A stretch of DNA of 64,000 bases, from NCBI RefSeq assembly GCF_002849615.1, contig NZ_PDNV01000008.1, positions 62,001 to 126,000 of the forward strand, in the 5' to 3' direction. Below are positions 25,081 through 33,738 of the stretch, one piece after another. The translations under genes were made by a program, and so were the position numbers. The notes beneath the pieces were generated by a model. It was given only the letters and a program-made list of their open reading frames with translations, did not search any database and was not told where the DNA came from. The DNA is from Pollutimonas nitritireducens (GTDB taxonomy: Bacteria > Pseudomonadota > Gammaproteobacteria > Burkholderiales > Burkholderiaceae_B). Positions within the stretch are counted from its first letter, which is position 1; every line of letters starts with the position of its first letter.

Positions 25081-26097
25081 ATGCAAAAGCAAACGTATAC
25101 CGGCCGCCGCACGGCGCGCCGCCAAGCCGTCAGGCTCCTGACCCTTCCGTTCGTGGCCGCCGCATTTTCGTTGGCGGCACTGCCCGTCGCGGCGGCCAAC
25201 GATTGGCCGACCAAACCCATTCAACTGATTGTGCCCTTTGCCGCTGGCGGCACCACCGATCTGCTTGCCCGACTGGTGGCCGACGGGATGTCCAAGGGTT
25301 TGAAACAGAGCGTCATCGTCGAGAACAAGCCGGGCGCCGGCGCCAACATCGGCGCGGCGGAAGTGGCGCGCGCCAAGCCCGACGGCTACACGCTACTCAT
25401 GGGTACGCCCGGCCCGCTGGCTATCAATCCGCACGTTTATCCGAAAATGCCGTTCGACCCGGCCAAGGAGTTCGCCGCAGTGTCGTATGTGGCCGATGTG
25501 CCGAACGTCATCGTGACCAACCCACGCACCGGCCTGAAGAACATTCACGATCTGTTGGAGCGGGCCAAGGCGCATCCCGGCCAGCTCAACTGGGGCTCGC
25601 CTGGTGTAGGCAGCACCGGCCACATCCAGTTGGAGCTACTGAAACAGCTAGCCGGCGTAGACATCACCCACGTACCTTATAAGGGTGCGTCGCAGGCGTC
25701 GGCCGACTTGCTCGCCGGTCATATCGAGCTTGCGGGCGACAACGTCCCCACCTCGCTGGAAAACGTCCGCGCAGGCAAGCTGGTGGCCCTGGGCGTAGCC
25801 AGCAAGGACGAACTCGAAGTACTGCCTGGCGTGCAGCCCGTAAGCGCAGCAGTACCCGGCTACCTGCTTCCGTCCTGGTTCGTCATCGTCGCCCCGGCCG
25901 GCACACCTCAGCCCATCATCGATAAAATCAGTGCGGTGATCGACGCCTTCGAAAAGGAACCGGCCACCCTGGAAAAATTCCGTGCATTGGGCGCCGTACC
26001 GGTCGGCGGCCCCGCCGATGTATTGGCCAAGCATCTGAAAGCCGAGCAGGCGCGCTACGGCGACGTACTCAAGAACATCAAGGTCAGCATCCAATGA
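25081..26097 (+). CDS. Tripartite tricarboxylate transporter receptor, TctC/Bug family
   Basis: A 338-residue receptor. The long signal region (TARRQAVRLLTLPFVAAAFS, then AALPVAAA) is followed by IQLIVPFAAGGTTDLLARLV and VIVENKPGAGANIGAAEVAR. Two start codons lie 9 bases apart. AAGGA sits 1 base before the first and 10 before the second, so the second was chosen. The M81 start overlaps the stop (ATGA). Here the Bug receptor is tied to nitrogen-compound hydrolases rather than CoA enzymes. Confidence 0.94.
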   Translation: MQKQTYTGRRTARRQAVRLLTLPFVAAAFSLAALPVAAANDWPTKPIQLIVPFAAGGTTDLLARLVADGMSKGLKQSVIVENKPGAGANIGAAEVARAKPDGYTLLMGTPGPLAINPHVYPKMPFDPAKEFAAVSYVADVPNVIVTNPRTGLKNIHDLLERAKAHPGQLNWGSPGVGSTGHIQLELLKQLAGVDITHVPYKGASQASADLLAGHIELAGDNVPTSLENVRAGKLVALGVASKDELEVLPGVQPVSAAVPGYLLPSWFVIVAPAGTPQPIIDKISAVIDAFEKEPATLEKFRALGAVPVGGPADVLAKHLKAEQARYGDVLKNIKVSIQ

Positions 26098-27593
26098 CGC
26101 GCAAACGCTTAGCCGTCGCCCGCCTCTGGTTCGAAGGCAACGCTTTCGGGCCGGTTCCCGCGGGCATGGCCCAGTTCGAGCAATACGAATGGCAAACCGG
26201 GTCCCGCGCACTGGATACGATGCGCGGCACAGCCACCGAGCTCGGTGCGGTGGCGCGCTTCGCCGATACCCACCCGGAATGGGAAGTCGTGGTGCTGCGC
26301 TGCGCGGCCGCCTTGCCAGCCGGACCGATCGATGATGCCGTCATCCAGCGGTACACCCAGGAAATAAAGGAGGGCGTGCTGGCCGGCGCGGCACAAGGCG
26401 GCTGGGATGCCGTCTATCTGTCGCTGCATGGCGCCGCAATCACGGCCACGCGCGAGACGCCGGAATTGGATGTGGCCCGAATGCTGCGGGAACTTCTGCC
26501 CGATGTGCCGCTGGGCGCCAGCTTCGACCTTCACGGCAATATGCCGCCGGATTGGGCCGATGTGCTGGACATTGCCACGGTGTACCGGACGCATCCCCAT
26601 GTGGACATGGATGAAGCAGCCGATCGAGTGCTTGACGGATTGCTGCGTTGCGTAAACGAGGGGTTGCGCACGCGCCGCGTACTGCTCAATGAAGGCATCA
26701 TCCTGCCCAGCATCAATATGCGCACAGCTCCCGGCGGCCCCATGCACGCACTCGAACAGGCAGCGCGCGACGCCACCGTCGATCCGGTACTGGATGTGTC
26801 GGTATTCGGTGGCTTCCCCTACTCCGACACGGCGGCGACGGGCGCGTCGGTCTTCGTCGTCAGCGACGCCCACAGAGATCCGGACGGCCTCGCGGCCCGG
26901 GCGGCGGCCCGCAAGGTCATGGACCGTATCCATGCACTTGCCGCGGACTTTCGCATGCGCCTGCCCACGCCCGAAGAAGCCGTGGCTGCAGCATTGGCCA
27001 GCACCAAGCCGGGCCTGATTGCAGTAACGGATTCTGGCGACAACCCCTTGTCGGGCGGTGGCGGCGACACCCCTGGGCTGTTTCAAGCATTGATGGCCGC
27101 GCGCCCGGGCGTACCCACCTTGTTCGCGAGTTTTGCCGATCCGCTTACTGTGCAAGCGGCACGAGAAGCGGGTGTCGGGCAGACGCTGGCAACCACGCTG
27201 GGCGCACGTAACGGGCTGCATTTCGGCGACGGCGTGCCGGTACAGGCGATAGTGGAACGCTTGACCGATGGCACCTTCCTCAATACCGGTCCGATGCAGA
27301 CGGGTGTAGAACGTCGTTGTGGCAATAGCGCGGTACTGCGCATCGAAGGCCTGACTTCACTGCGCGTGATCGTTACCGAAAGAGTGGTGGCCGCCGACGA
27401 CCCGGCTTTCTATGCTTTGCACGGCATTGATCCCGGCAAGCTGCGGTTGTTGTGCGCGAAAGCCAAGAACCATTTCCGCGCCGCCTTTGCCCAGCGTTGC
27501 GCGCAGATCATTGATTGCGACGCCCCCGGGCCCGCCTGCCTGGATCTTTCTTGCCTACCCTTCAAACACAGACACATTCCGGTCGGGTACTGA
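26094..27593 (+). CDS. M81 family metallopeptidase (MlrC-like)
   Basis: A 499-residue MlrC-type protein with an N-terminal DUF1485/M81 domain (to about residue 295) and an MlrC C-terminal domain. Likely zinc ligands are visible in YLSLHGAAI, GASFDLHGNM and YRTHPHVDMDEA, and the C-terminal domain begins around ITDSGDNPLSGGGGDT. MlrC is known from microcystin breakdown, but most homologues sit in amino-acid or amide catabolic clusters and probably cleave small amides. It overlaps the TctC gene by four bases. The substrate here is unknown; it should be related to that of the nitrilase-type amidase. Confidence 0.92.
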   Translation: MTRKRLAVARLWFEGNAFGPVPAGMAQFEQYEWQTGSRALDTMRGTATELGAVARFADTHPEWEVVVLRCAAALPAGPIDDAVIQRYTQEIKEGVLAGAAQGGWDAVYLSLHGAAITATRETPELDVARMLRELLPDVPLGASFDLHGNMPPDWADVLDIATVYRTHPHVDMDEAADRVLDGLLRCVNEGLRTRRVLLNEGIILPSINMRTAPGGPMHALEQAARDATVDPVLDVSVFGGFPYSDTAATGASVFVVSDAHRDPDGLAARAAARKVMDRIHALAADFRMRLPTPEEAVAAALASTKPGLIAVTDSGDNPLSGGGGDTPGLFQALMAARPGVPTLFASFADPLTVQAAREAGVGQTLATTLGARNGLHFGDGVPVQAIVERLTDGTFLNTGPMQTGVERRCGNSAVLRIEGLTSLRVIVTERVVAADDPAFYALHGIDPGKLRLLCAKAKNHFRAAFAQRCAQIIDCDAPGPACLDLSCLPFKHRHIPVGY

Positions 27594-27608
27594 GCATATG
27601 CCGTTCAA

Positions 27609-27633
27609 CTGAAAGACTGAAACAGTCCTTCAG
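27609..27633 (+). terminator. Weak hairpin after the M81 gene
   Basis: CTGAA-A-GACTG, loop AAA, CAGTC-C-TTCAG: ten paired bases with one A/C mismatch, beginning 16 bases past the M81 stop. No clear T-run, so only a possible terminator. Confidence 0.4.
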
Positions 27634-27670
27634 TACGTGTGCAGTGAATACCGCGATCGCCAAATGAAAG

Positions 27671-27690
27671 GGCCCGCTCGGGAGCGGGCC
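27671..27690 (-). terminator. GC-rich hairpin terminator of the fasciclin gene
   Basis: GGCCCGCT-CGGG-AGCGGGCC forms an 8-bp GC-rich stem with a 4-base loop. On the minus strand it is followed by CTTTCATTT, a short T-rich tail, 22 bases past the fasciclin stop. It may also stop readthrough from the convergent M81 operon. Confidence 0.7.
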
Positions 27691-27711
27691 GGCTGCAGCG
27701 TTGAGGCTTGC

Positions 27712-28167
27712 TTATTTTGGCATAACAACAGTATCAATAACGTGAATGACGCCGTTATCCGCAGCAATGTCCACCTTGATAACATTAGCGTTGTTCACGG
27801 CCACTTTCCCGCCATTGGCAGTCACGGAAAGCGAACTGCCCTCGACCGTTTTTACCGGACCTGCCTTCACATCCTTTGCCATGACTTTGCCGGGCACGAC
27901 GTGATAGGTCAAGACCTTGGTCAGCGCCGCCTTGTCCTTAAGTAGCGCGTCGAGCTTTTCTTTCGGAATCTTGGCAAATGCGTCATCAGTCGGTGCAAAG
28001 ACAGTGAATGGGCCTGGTCCTTTAAGGGTGTCGACCAATCCGGCTGCCTGCACTGCACTGATCAATGTGTTGAATGAACCCGCCGATTTCGCAGTGTCTA
28101 CGATGTCAGCAGCTTGGACGGTGCCGAGCGCCAGGGCGAGAGAAATTCCAGTCAGAATACGTTTCAT
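27712..28167 (-). CDS. Secreted fasciclin-domain protein
   Basis: A 151-residue protein. A Sec signal ([19 protein letters not shown]) precedes a single FAS1 domain: [37 protein letters not shown] (H1 motif) and the C-terminal [11 protein letters not shown] (H2 motif). Single-domain FAS1 proteins are exported and linked to adhesion or stress in proteobacteria; no function is firmly known. Divergent from a MerR regulator gene, which may control it. Confidence 0.93.
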   Translation of the reverse strand: MKRILTGISLALALGTVQAADIVDTAKSAGSFNTLISAVQAAGLVDTLKGPGPFTVFAPTDDAFAKIPKEKLDALLKDKAALTKVLTYHVVPGKVMAKDVKAGPVKTVEGSSLSVTANGGKVAVNNANVIKVDIAADNGVIHVIDTVVMPK

Positions 28168-28298
28168 TGTTGACTCCTGTGATTTGAAGAATAAACCCGG
28201 TCCGATCCGGAGTAACGGAACACGCAGGCCAATGATGGGATACGTGAACCGCTTGAGTACAAATTTAGTCGTTTAACGCATCCTCGTCCATCTTTTGT

Positions 28299-28324
28299 AC
28301 CGCTATAATGCAGCAATTAGCGGT
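28299..28324. promoter_or_regulatory. Dyad over the -10 region upstream of the MerR gene
   Basis: ACCGCTA-N12-TAGCGGT, a perfect 7-bp inverted repeat, overlaps a consensus -10 TATAAT (28304-28309). No good -35 is seen. It is a likely binding site for the MerR protein itself. Confidence 0.55.
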
Positions 28325-28356
28325 TCAAATGCGGGTCAATTGAAAAGGCACGATAG

Positions 28357-29322
28357 ATGAAAAAACGTGAGGAAGCGACGGAAGACAACCCCATCGCCTA
28401 CCGGAGCGGGGTTGCAGCCCGCCTGGCCGGACTCTCCGTCGAAACCCTTCGCGTCTGGGAGCGCCGTTATAAGCTGTCGGACACGCAACGCTCGGTACGC
28501 GGCCAGCGCTTGTATTCAGCTGACCAGGTCCGCAGGCTCGGGCTGCTGAAGCAGTTGGTGGATCAGGGCCATGCCATCGGCGTAATTGCCGGCTTGTCTG
28601 GCGAACAGTTGCAAGCGTTGATCCGCACACCAGCTGAAAAACAACGGACCGAGGGGCCGATCAGGGTGGCAGTAATTGGAGGCAGCCTTGCCAGGCGCAT
28701 CGCCGCGAGCGGGCGCGAGGGACTGGATATTGCTGTCCAATGCAGTTGCTCACAGCTTGAACAAGCGCCATCGCTGCCAACGGATGCGAACGTCGAGGTC
28801 CTGCTGATCGAAATCTCGGAGCTTCATGGCAACGCGCTCCCGCTGATTATGTCGGCCCGCAACACATATGCTGGCGCTGCCATTGTCATTCTTTACCGCT
28901 TTGGTGCAAGCGCGACAATCCGCGCTTTGCGTGCACAGGGATGCATGGCCGCGCGTATCCCGGCCGAACTCGGTGAATTGCTGTCGTTATGTCGTTCGGC
29001 GCTTGCCGGAGAACGGTTGCCCGCGCCGCAGCAACCCGCCGTGCCGACGCTTCGCTTCGATGAGGACATGCTCTTTACAATTACAGCGGCTGGCAGCGGC
29101 TTGGCTTGCGAGTGCCCGAAGCATTTGGCGGAGCTTCTTCTGATGGTCGGTAGCTTCGAGCGCTACAGTGCGCAATGCGCGTCCCGCAACGAAGACGATG
29201 CCCAGTTGCATAACGACCTGGAACATGCCGCCGGCCATGCCCGCGCCATCCTGGAAACCGCCATGGAACAGTTGGCGCGTGCAGAAGGGCTGCCTTTGCC
29301 AGCATCACTGGGCGGGCATTGA
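28357..29322 (+). CDS. MerR family transcriptional regulator with C-terminal sensor region
   Basis: A 321-residue protein. The MerR DNA-binding domain lies at residues 14-80 (YRSGVAARLAGLSVETLRVW, then ERRYKL and RLYSADQVRRL). The WERRY pattern is that of the CarH/LitR-like branch. The roughly 200-residue C-terminal part has an alpha/beta start (GPIRVAVIGGSLARRI), but I see no B12-binding ExxH or DxHxxG motif, so it does not look like a cobalamin photoreceptor. The ligand is unknown. Divergent from the fasciclin gene. Confidence 0.9.
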   Translation: MKKREEATEDNPIAYRSGVAARLAGLSVETLRVWERRYKLSDTQRSVRGQRLYSADQVRRLGLLKQLVDQGHAIGVIAGLSGEQLQALIRTPAEKQRTEGPIRVAVIGGSLARRIAASGREGLDIAVQCSCSQLEQAPSLPTDANVEVLLIEISELHGNALPLIMSARNTYAGAAIVILYRFGASATIRALRAQGCMAARIPAELGELLSLCRSALAGERLPAPQQPAVPTLRFDEDMLFTITAAGSGLACECPKHLAELLLMVGSFERYSAQCASRNEDDAQLHNDLEHAAGHARAILETAMEQLARAEGLPLPASLGGH

Positions 29323-29332
29323 TTGCAATGCC
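29315..29332 (+). terminator. Small hairpin overlapping the MerR stop codon
   Basis: GGCATTG-ATTG-CAATGCC, a 7-bp perfect stem whose left arm contains the first two bases of the TGA stop. No T-run follows. It could stabilise the mRNA end rather than terminate. Confidence 0.35.
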
Positions 29333-29465
29333 AACAAGCATAAGCCACCCCACTCCCCAAGGGCTGAAGAAAGCCGTTTAAGCTTGAACTGGCCCAAGAT
29401 GTTGGGCATCAGGAATTCAGCAACACACAAGCCGGTCAGGTACCCGGCGCATCAGGCCACATCTC

Positions 29466-29482
29466 CATACCAATTTGGTATG
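29466..29482. promoter_or_regulatory. LysR-type box upstream of the DadA-like oxidase gene
   Basis: CATACCAATTTGGTATG, 8-bp perfect arms around one base, contains ATAC-N7-GTAT and so fits the T-N11-A LTTR consensus. It lies 90 bases before the oxidase start. A related box (11 of 15 bases) occurs at 38813-38827, upstream of the polyamine-type operon. Confidence 0.65.
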
Positions 29483-29571
29483 AAAACAAAAATCTAATCA
29501 TTCGCCTTGATGACAGAACGCCAGTAAAGTGAACGTCATAGGTCCACCTTGCTGATTGGCACCCCGGCCCT

Positions 29572-30720
29572 ATGCATGAAAGGATTCGGAAAGTGGAAAA
29601 GAATGTTTTCGATGTGGTAATTATTGGCGGCGGAATTCATGGTTGCGCCAGCGCATTCTTTCTTGCACGACGCGGCCTGCGCGTAGTCATCCTGGAAGCC
29701 GATTATTGCGGTCGCCATGCGTCGGGGGTCAATGCAGGAGGGGTGCGCACGCTGGGCCGCCCACTGGCAGAAATGCCACTGACGTTGGCATCCTGCGACC
29801 TGTGGCACGAATTGAACGATCTCATCGGCGACGATTGCGGGTTTGTTGCACAGGGGCAAATCAAGGTAGCCGAAACCGAAGACGACGTGCAAACGTTGCG
29901 TGACCGCGTCGACTTGCTTGCAGCTCACGGTTTTAACCATGAGGTCCTGGTAGATAGACAAACCGTCCGGGAATTGGTGCCAGCCATTTCTGAACACGTA
30001 ACCGGCGCCATCTGGGTTGAGCGCGACGGCTTTGCGCTGCCTTATCGTGCTGTGACTGCCTTTCGGCGTGCGGCCGAAGCCGAGGGCGCGGTCGTCCACG
30101 AGAACTGCCGCGTCAGCAATGTTACCCAGGGTGCGTCAAAATGGCAGGCAACGACGAACCAGGGCGCGTTCGAAGCCGAATACATGGTGGTGGCGGCCGG
30201 TGCCTGGTCGGGCGGCATTGCGCAAACCATCGGCGAATTTCTGCCCGTCACGCCTGGCGGCCTGATGCTGATGGTTACCCAACGGTTGCCACACTTTATC
30301 AAACCCGTGGTTGGAGCAACAAGCCGGGGCCTGTCCTTCAAGCAGTATGACAACGGTACCGTCGTGATCGGCGGCGAATTGAATTGCGGAGTCGACATCA
30401 ATGCTGGCCATGCAGAGCTGGACTTTTCCCGCTTGGCGAACAGCGCAAAAATCGTGACCGACCTCTTCCCCTTTCTGAAGCATGTCTCGATCAACCGGGC
30501 TTGGTCCGGCATAGAAGGATATACCCCGGATCACGCGCCCATACTGGGAGCCAGTGCCGAGGCTTCCAAGCTGATTTATGCTTGCGGCTTTTCGTCGAGC
30601 GGTTTTCAACTTGGACCGGCATCAGGACAGGCTGTGTCCGAGCTGATTCTCGATGGCGCCAGCAAAGTCCCTATCGATGGTCTCGCGCTCAGTCGGTTTT
30701 CACTAGCGGCTGCGGCGTGA
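29572..30720 (+). CDS. FAD-dependent amine/amino-acid oxidase (DadA/glycine-oxidase type)
   Basis: A 382-residue DAO-fold flavoenzyme. The Rossmann motif is VVIIGGGIHGCASAFFLARRG, followed by EADYCGRHASGVNAGGVR and a C-terminal HAPILGASAEASKLIYACGF flavin loop. It oxidises a secondary amine or D-amino acid to an imine. It is convergent with the LysR gene and overlaps its 3' end by 32 bases. A second oxidase of the same fold is the third component of the nearby HcnABC-like set, so the locus may handle two related amines. Confidence 0.92.
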   Translation: MHERIRKVEKNVFDVVIIGGGIHGCASAFFLARRGLRVVILEADYCGRHASGVNAGGVRTLGRPLAEMPLTLASCDLWHELNDLIGDDCGFVAQGQIKVAETEDDVQTLRDRVDLLAAHGFNHEVLVDRQTVRELVPAISEHVTGAIWVERDGFALPYRAVTAFRRAAEAEGAVVHENCRVSNVTQGASKWQATTNQGAFEAEYMVVAAGAWSGGIAQTIGEFLPVTPGGLMLMVTQRLPHFIKPVVGATSRGLSFKQYDNGTVVIGGELNCGVDINAGHAELDFSRLANSAKIVTDLFPFLKHVSINRAWSGIEGYTPDHAPILGASAEASKLIYACGFSSSGFQLGPASGQAVSELILDGASKVPIDGLALSRFSLAAAA

Positions 30721-31618
30721 ACTCCTTCACGTCTTCTGCCAGCAGCTCCCGCACGACGTCTTCGAACCGCTGCGCCAGTATGCTTGCCGGCCGATGGCTG
30801 GGGCTGAGCAAATAGACGGGAAAGTGGATGGAAGGCGCAAGGGGCTTAAGTATCAGGCCCTGTGCGACAAAGTCTTTCGCCACTAAGGGATTGACCACGC
30901 TCAGGCCTATGCCGCTCATCACCATGCAACAAACGGTTGCAAAGAACTCGGTTTCGACCAGCATACTGCGCCGGACGTGCAGGTCATTGAAAAATGCGTC
31001 GACACGCTCTCGCATGCCATCATGGAGTGATAGCGAGACGAACGGCTCGTCCTCGAAATCACTTGCCTCGATAACAGGGCGGTCAGCCAGGCGATGGCCG
31101 GGTGGTAACGCGCACATGCCCCGTATGTCGGCCAGCTTTTCGACGCTTACCGCATTGGAGTTTCCGCCGCTGGCGTAGACTGCCAGCGCCAGGTCGCATA
31201 ATTGCGAAGCGATAAGCTGTTCCAGCGTAGCGGAATTATTGGTGCGCACCGATACGGTTACGCCAGGACAGACTTCTGAAAAACGCCTGACGGCACGAGC
31301 AATAAACCCCAGTCCAAGTGCCGGCGCTGTTGCGATACGCAGCCTGCCGGAACCGAAACGCTTGATATTGCCGGCGGTCTCCGACAGTGTTTTCAGCCCA
31401 AGGTAATACCGTTGGACTTCCACCAGAAACGCAATGGCCTCATCGGTTGGCGTGAGCTTGTTGCCCGCCCGCTCGAACAGCTTCATATCCAGTTCGTATT
31501 CCAGATGTGAAATCAGCCGACTGACATTGGGTTGCGTTGTGTGGATGTCGCGCGCCGCAATAGTCATCGAGCCGGTAAGCATGACCGCCCGGAAAGCCTC
31601 GATACTCTTGGGGTTCAT
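30689..31618 (-). CDS. LysR family transcriptional regulator
   Basis: A 309-residue LTTR. I chose the ATG giving MNPKSIEAFRAVMLTGSMTI; HTH RDIHTTQPNVSRLISHLEYE (about 21-40). Last gene of the long operon that starts with the PotD-like receptor, 22 bases after ridA. It probably activates that operon and the convergent oxidase gene through the two LTTR boxes at 29466-29482 and 38813-38827. Confidence 0.92.
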   Translation of the reverse strand: MNPKSIEAFRAVMLTGSMTIAARDIHTTQPNVSRLISHLEYELDMKLFERAGNKLTPTDEAIAFLVEVQRYYLGLKTLSETAGNIKRFGSGRLRIATAPALGLGFIARAVRRFSEVCPGVTVSVRTNNSATLEQLIASQLCDLALAVYASGGNSNAVSVEKLADIRGMCALPPGHRLADRPVIEASDFEDEPFVSLSLHDGMRERVDAFFNDLHVRRSMLVETEFFATVCCMVMSGIGLSVVNPLVAKDFVAQGLILKPLAPSIHFPVYLLSPSHRPASILAQRFEDVVRELLAEDVKEFTPQPLVKTD

Positions 31619-31640
31619 GATCCGTTCAACTATTGACCGT

Positions 31641-31997
31641 TCAGGCCTGTGAGGCCGTGACAATAATTTCGACCAGCAAATCGCCGCGGGCCAATTTGGA
31701 TTCACCCGTTGCCCGTACCGGCGCAACACCTTTGGGCACCCAGGCATCCCATACCTCGTTCATGCCCGCGAAATCCCGCTCAATATCCTTGAGCCAGATC
31801 TGTGCCGATAACATCCGGGTGTTATCGGTGCCTGCCTTGGCCAGATAATTGTCGATTTTCTGGAGTACCTGCTGCGTCTGCCCCCTGATGTCCTGGCTTG
31901 CATCACCTGCGGTCAGTCCGCCAATAAGCACGATGCCGTTATGGATGACGACGCGGCTCATGCGTTCGTTGGTTTCGATGCGAGTGATATCTGACAT
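31641..31997 (-). CDS. RidA family reactive-imine deaminase
   Basis: A 118-residue RidA/YjgF/UK114-type protein (NERMSRVVIHNGIVLIGGLT; DIRGQTQQVLQKIDNYLAKA; MNEVWDAWVPKGVAPVRATG). RidA proteins hydrolyse enamine/imine products of amino-acid oxidases to keto acids and ammonia. The place directly after the three-part oxidase genes fits removal of the imine product. Whether the catalytic Arg of RidA proper is the ARTG/RATG-type residue here needs alignment. Confidence 0.92.
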   Translation of the reverse strand: MSDITRIETNERMSRVVIHNGIVLIGGLTAGDASQDIRGQTQQVLQKIDNYLAKAGTDNTRMLSAQIWLKDIERDFAGMNEVWDAWVPKGVAPVRATGESKLARGDLLVEIIVTASQA

Positions 31998-32024
31998 GGA
32001 CGATCTCCGTTGTGGTTAGTGTGA

Positions 32025-33410
32025 CTATAAATCGCGTGCGGCCGACAGTTCCGCCAATGTGATGGGTTTGATCGGCGGACGGATGCGGTAATACCCCACC
32101 TCTTCCGGCGTGGTGTTGCGCGCTTCGGCAATGACTTCGGTTACGGTGAGGCCGCATAGCCGCCCCTGGCAAGGACCCATCCCGCAGCGGCCAAACGATT
32201 TGGTCTGATTCGGTCCCGCGCAGCCCAGCTTAACAAAACCGCGTATTGCTCCCGCCGTGACTTCCTCACACCGACACACTAGCACGTCATCAGCGGGAAT
32301 CCGGTTCGCGTCTTTTGGACGATACATGGCGTCCAGGAACGGGCGAATCCTCAGATGGTCTTGAAGCGCGTTGTTCGCGGCGTTCACCTGCGGCGCGGCC
32401 TGGTCGGCGCTCATCAGACCAAGGTCCTGCAGCGCAGCCAACGCGGCGAGACGGCCCTGTAGGCCAGCCGCTTGGGCGCCACCAATGCCCCGGCCATCGC
32501 CGGCCACAAGCACCTGTTCCACTTCGGCGAGCCGGCCCAGGTCGTCAACATCCGGACGCCAGCATAATTGCGCGGTATCCCAGATGTGCGGCGCACGCAG
32601 CGCCCATGTGAATTGCGTATTCGGCACCACCCCCTGATGCAATAGTACGAGTGCGGTTTGCAGCCGGTGTTTTTTCCCACGAGCGACGAAGCGTATGGCC
32701 GTCACGGCATCGGCGCCTTCAATTTCCAAATTAGTGGCGCCCTTGAAAAAAGGAATTCCCTTCTTGCGCAACACGCGCAGCAGGCCAAGCCCCTTCTTCA
32801 AATAAGGCCATGCCCTCAAGGCGCCTGGCAGATGCGGCACTGCGCGGCGGTAATCGCTGGAATCCGTGGTGTCTATGATGGCGGCAATGGGCACCCCTGC
32901 CCGTACGTACTGCCAGGCAAGCAAATAGAGCAACGGTCCGCAGCCCGCCAAGACCGCGGGCTGGGTGGGCACCGTAGCGGCGCTCTTCAGCAGAATCTGA
33001 GCCGCGCCGGCGGTCATCACGCCCGGCAACGTCCAGCCCGGGATGGGAAACGGACGCTCCATCGCCCCGCTGCATAAAATGACACGTTGGGCGCGTATCG
33101 AACACGATGCGCCTGCGTGCAGGTAATTGACGACGCCGTCGCGGGTTACCTGCCACACCGTCGCTCGCGTGATATGTTGTGCGCCGGATTGCGCAAAATC
33201 ACGTGCCGGAGCAAGCCCGGCAGCGTAATCGGGCCCGAGCGTCTGCAGCCGCGCCTCGGATGCCGCCGTAATACTCCGCCAGATTTGCCCCCCCGCTCCA
33301 TCCTGCTCATCAAGGAGCATGACCTGGGCTCCGCAACGGGCGGCGAGCGTGGCGGCGGCCATGCCCGCCGGCCCGGCACCGATCACGACAATATCTGCAT
33401 CGCTACTCAT
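32025..33410 (-). CDS. HcnB/opine-oxidase-A-like FAD/NAD(P) oxidoreductase with [2Fe-2S] BFD domain
   Basis: A 461-residue flavoprotein. The N-terminal FAD site is VVIGAGPAGMAAATLAA (GAGPAG 11-16); a second nucleotide fold lies mid-protein. The C-terminus has a bacterioferritin-associated-ferredoxin-like cluster site with C379, C381, C409 and C414 (CRCEE ... CGMGPC). This is the alpha subunit of HcnABC, octopine/nopaline oxidase and D-hydroxyproline dehydrogenase-type enzymes. It overlaps the small ferredoxin gene by 8 bases. The complex probably sits at the inner membrane and passes electrons to the respiratory chain. Confidence 0.92.
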   Translation of the reverse strand: MSSDADIVVIGAGPAGMAAATLAARCGAQVMLLDEQDGAGGQIWRSITAASEARLQTLGPDYAAGLAPARDFAQSGAQHITRATVWQVTRDGVVNYLHAGASCSIRAQRVILCSGAMERPFPIPGWTLPGVMTAGAAQILLKSAATVPTQPAVLAGCGPLLYLLAWQYVRAGVPIAAIIDTTDSSDYRRAVPHLPGALRAWPYLKKGLGLLRVLRKKGIPFFKGATNLEIEGADAVTAIRFVARGKKHRLQTALVLLHQGVVPNTQFTWALRAPHIWDTAQLCWRPDVDDLGRLAEVEQVLVAGDGRGIGGAQAAGLQGRLAALAALQDLGLMSADQAAPQVNAANNALQDHLRIRPFLDAMYRPKDANRIPADDVLVCRCEEVTAGAIRGFVKLGCAGPNQTKSFGRCGMGPCQGRLCGLTVTEVIAEARNTTPEEVGYYRIRPPIKPITLAELSAARDL

Positions 33411-33738
33411 GATGACTTGACTCCGGCTGATCCGCCAATTGCGCCCGCCCTTCCTGCGAGCGTACCTGCATGCCATCCCGGACCGGAATAAGGCACCCCT
33501 GCCGGTTTGGCACGCCATCGATCTCAACAAGGCATTCGAAGCAGACGCCCATCATGCAGTAGGGAGCGCGCGGGGCCCCGCTGACCGGCGACGCGCGCAG
33601 CCGCATTTCACCTGATCCCAACAAGGCGGCGGCGACGCTCACGCCAGCAGGAACCCGACGCGTCTCGCCGTTAAAACTGATGATGATCGACGACGTGGAA
33701 ATGCCGCCAGGCAGTACCGAAAACAGGTTAGTGGTCAT
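33403..33738 (-). CDS. HcnA-like [2Fe-2S] ferredoxin subunit
   Basis: A 111-residue beta-grasp ferredoxin-like protein. Cluster ligands are C61, C66, C69 (CMMGVCFEC) and C82 (QGCL), as in the small subunits of hydrogen cyanide synthase and opine/hydroxyproline oxidases. Genes on both sides overlap it (by 11 and 8 bases), a strict operon. It carries electrons between the two flavoproteins. Confidence 0.92.
   Translation of the reverse strand: MTTNLFSVLPGGISTSSIIISFNGETRRVPAGVSVAAALLGSGEMRLRASPVSGAPRAPYCMMGVCFECLVEIDGVPNRQGCLIPVRDGMQVRSQEGRAQLADQPESSHHE

Noticed and set aside
26109-27221. 370-codon open frame antisense to the M81 gene
   Set aside because: The M81 protein has family motifs and an ATGA overlap with TctC; the antisense frame has none.
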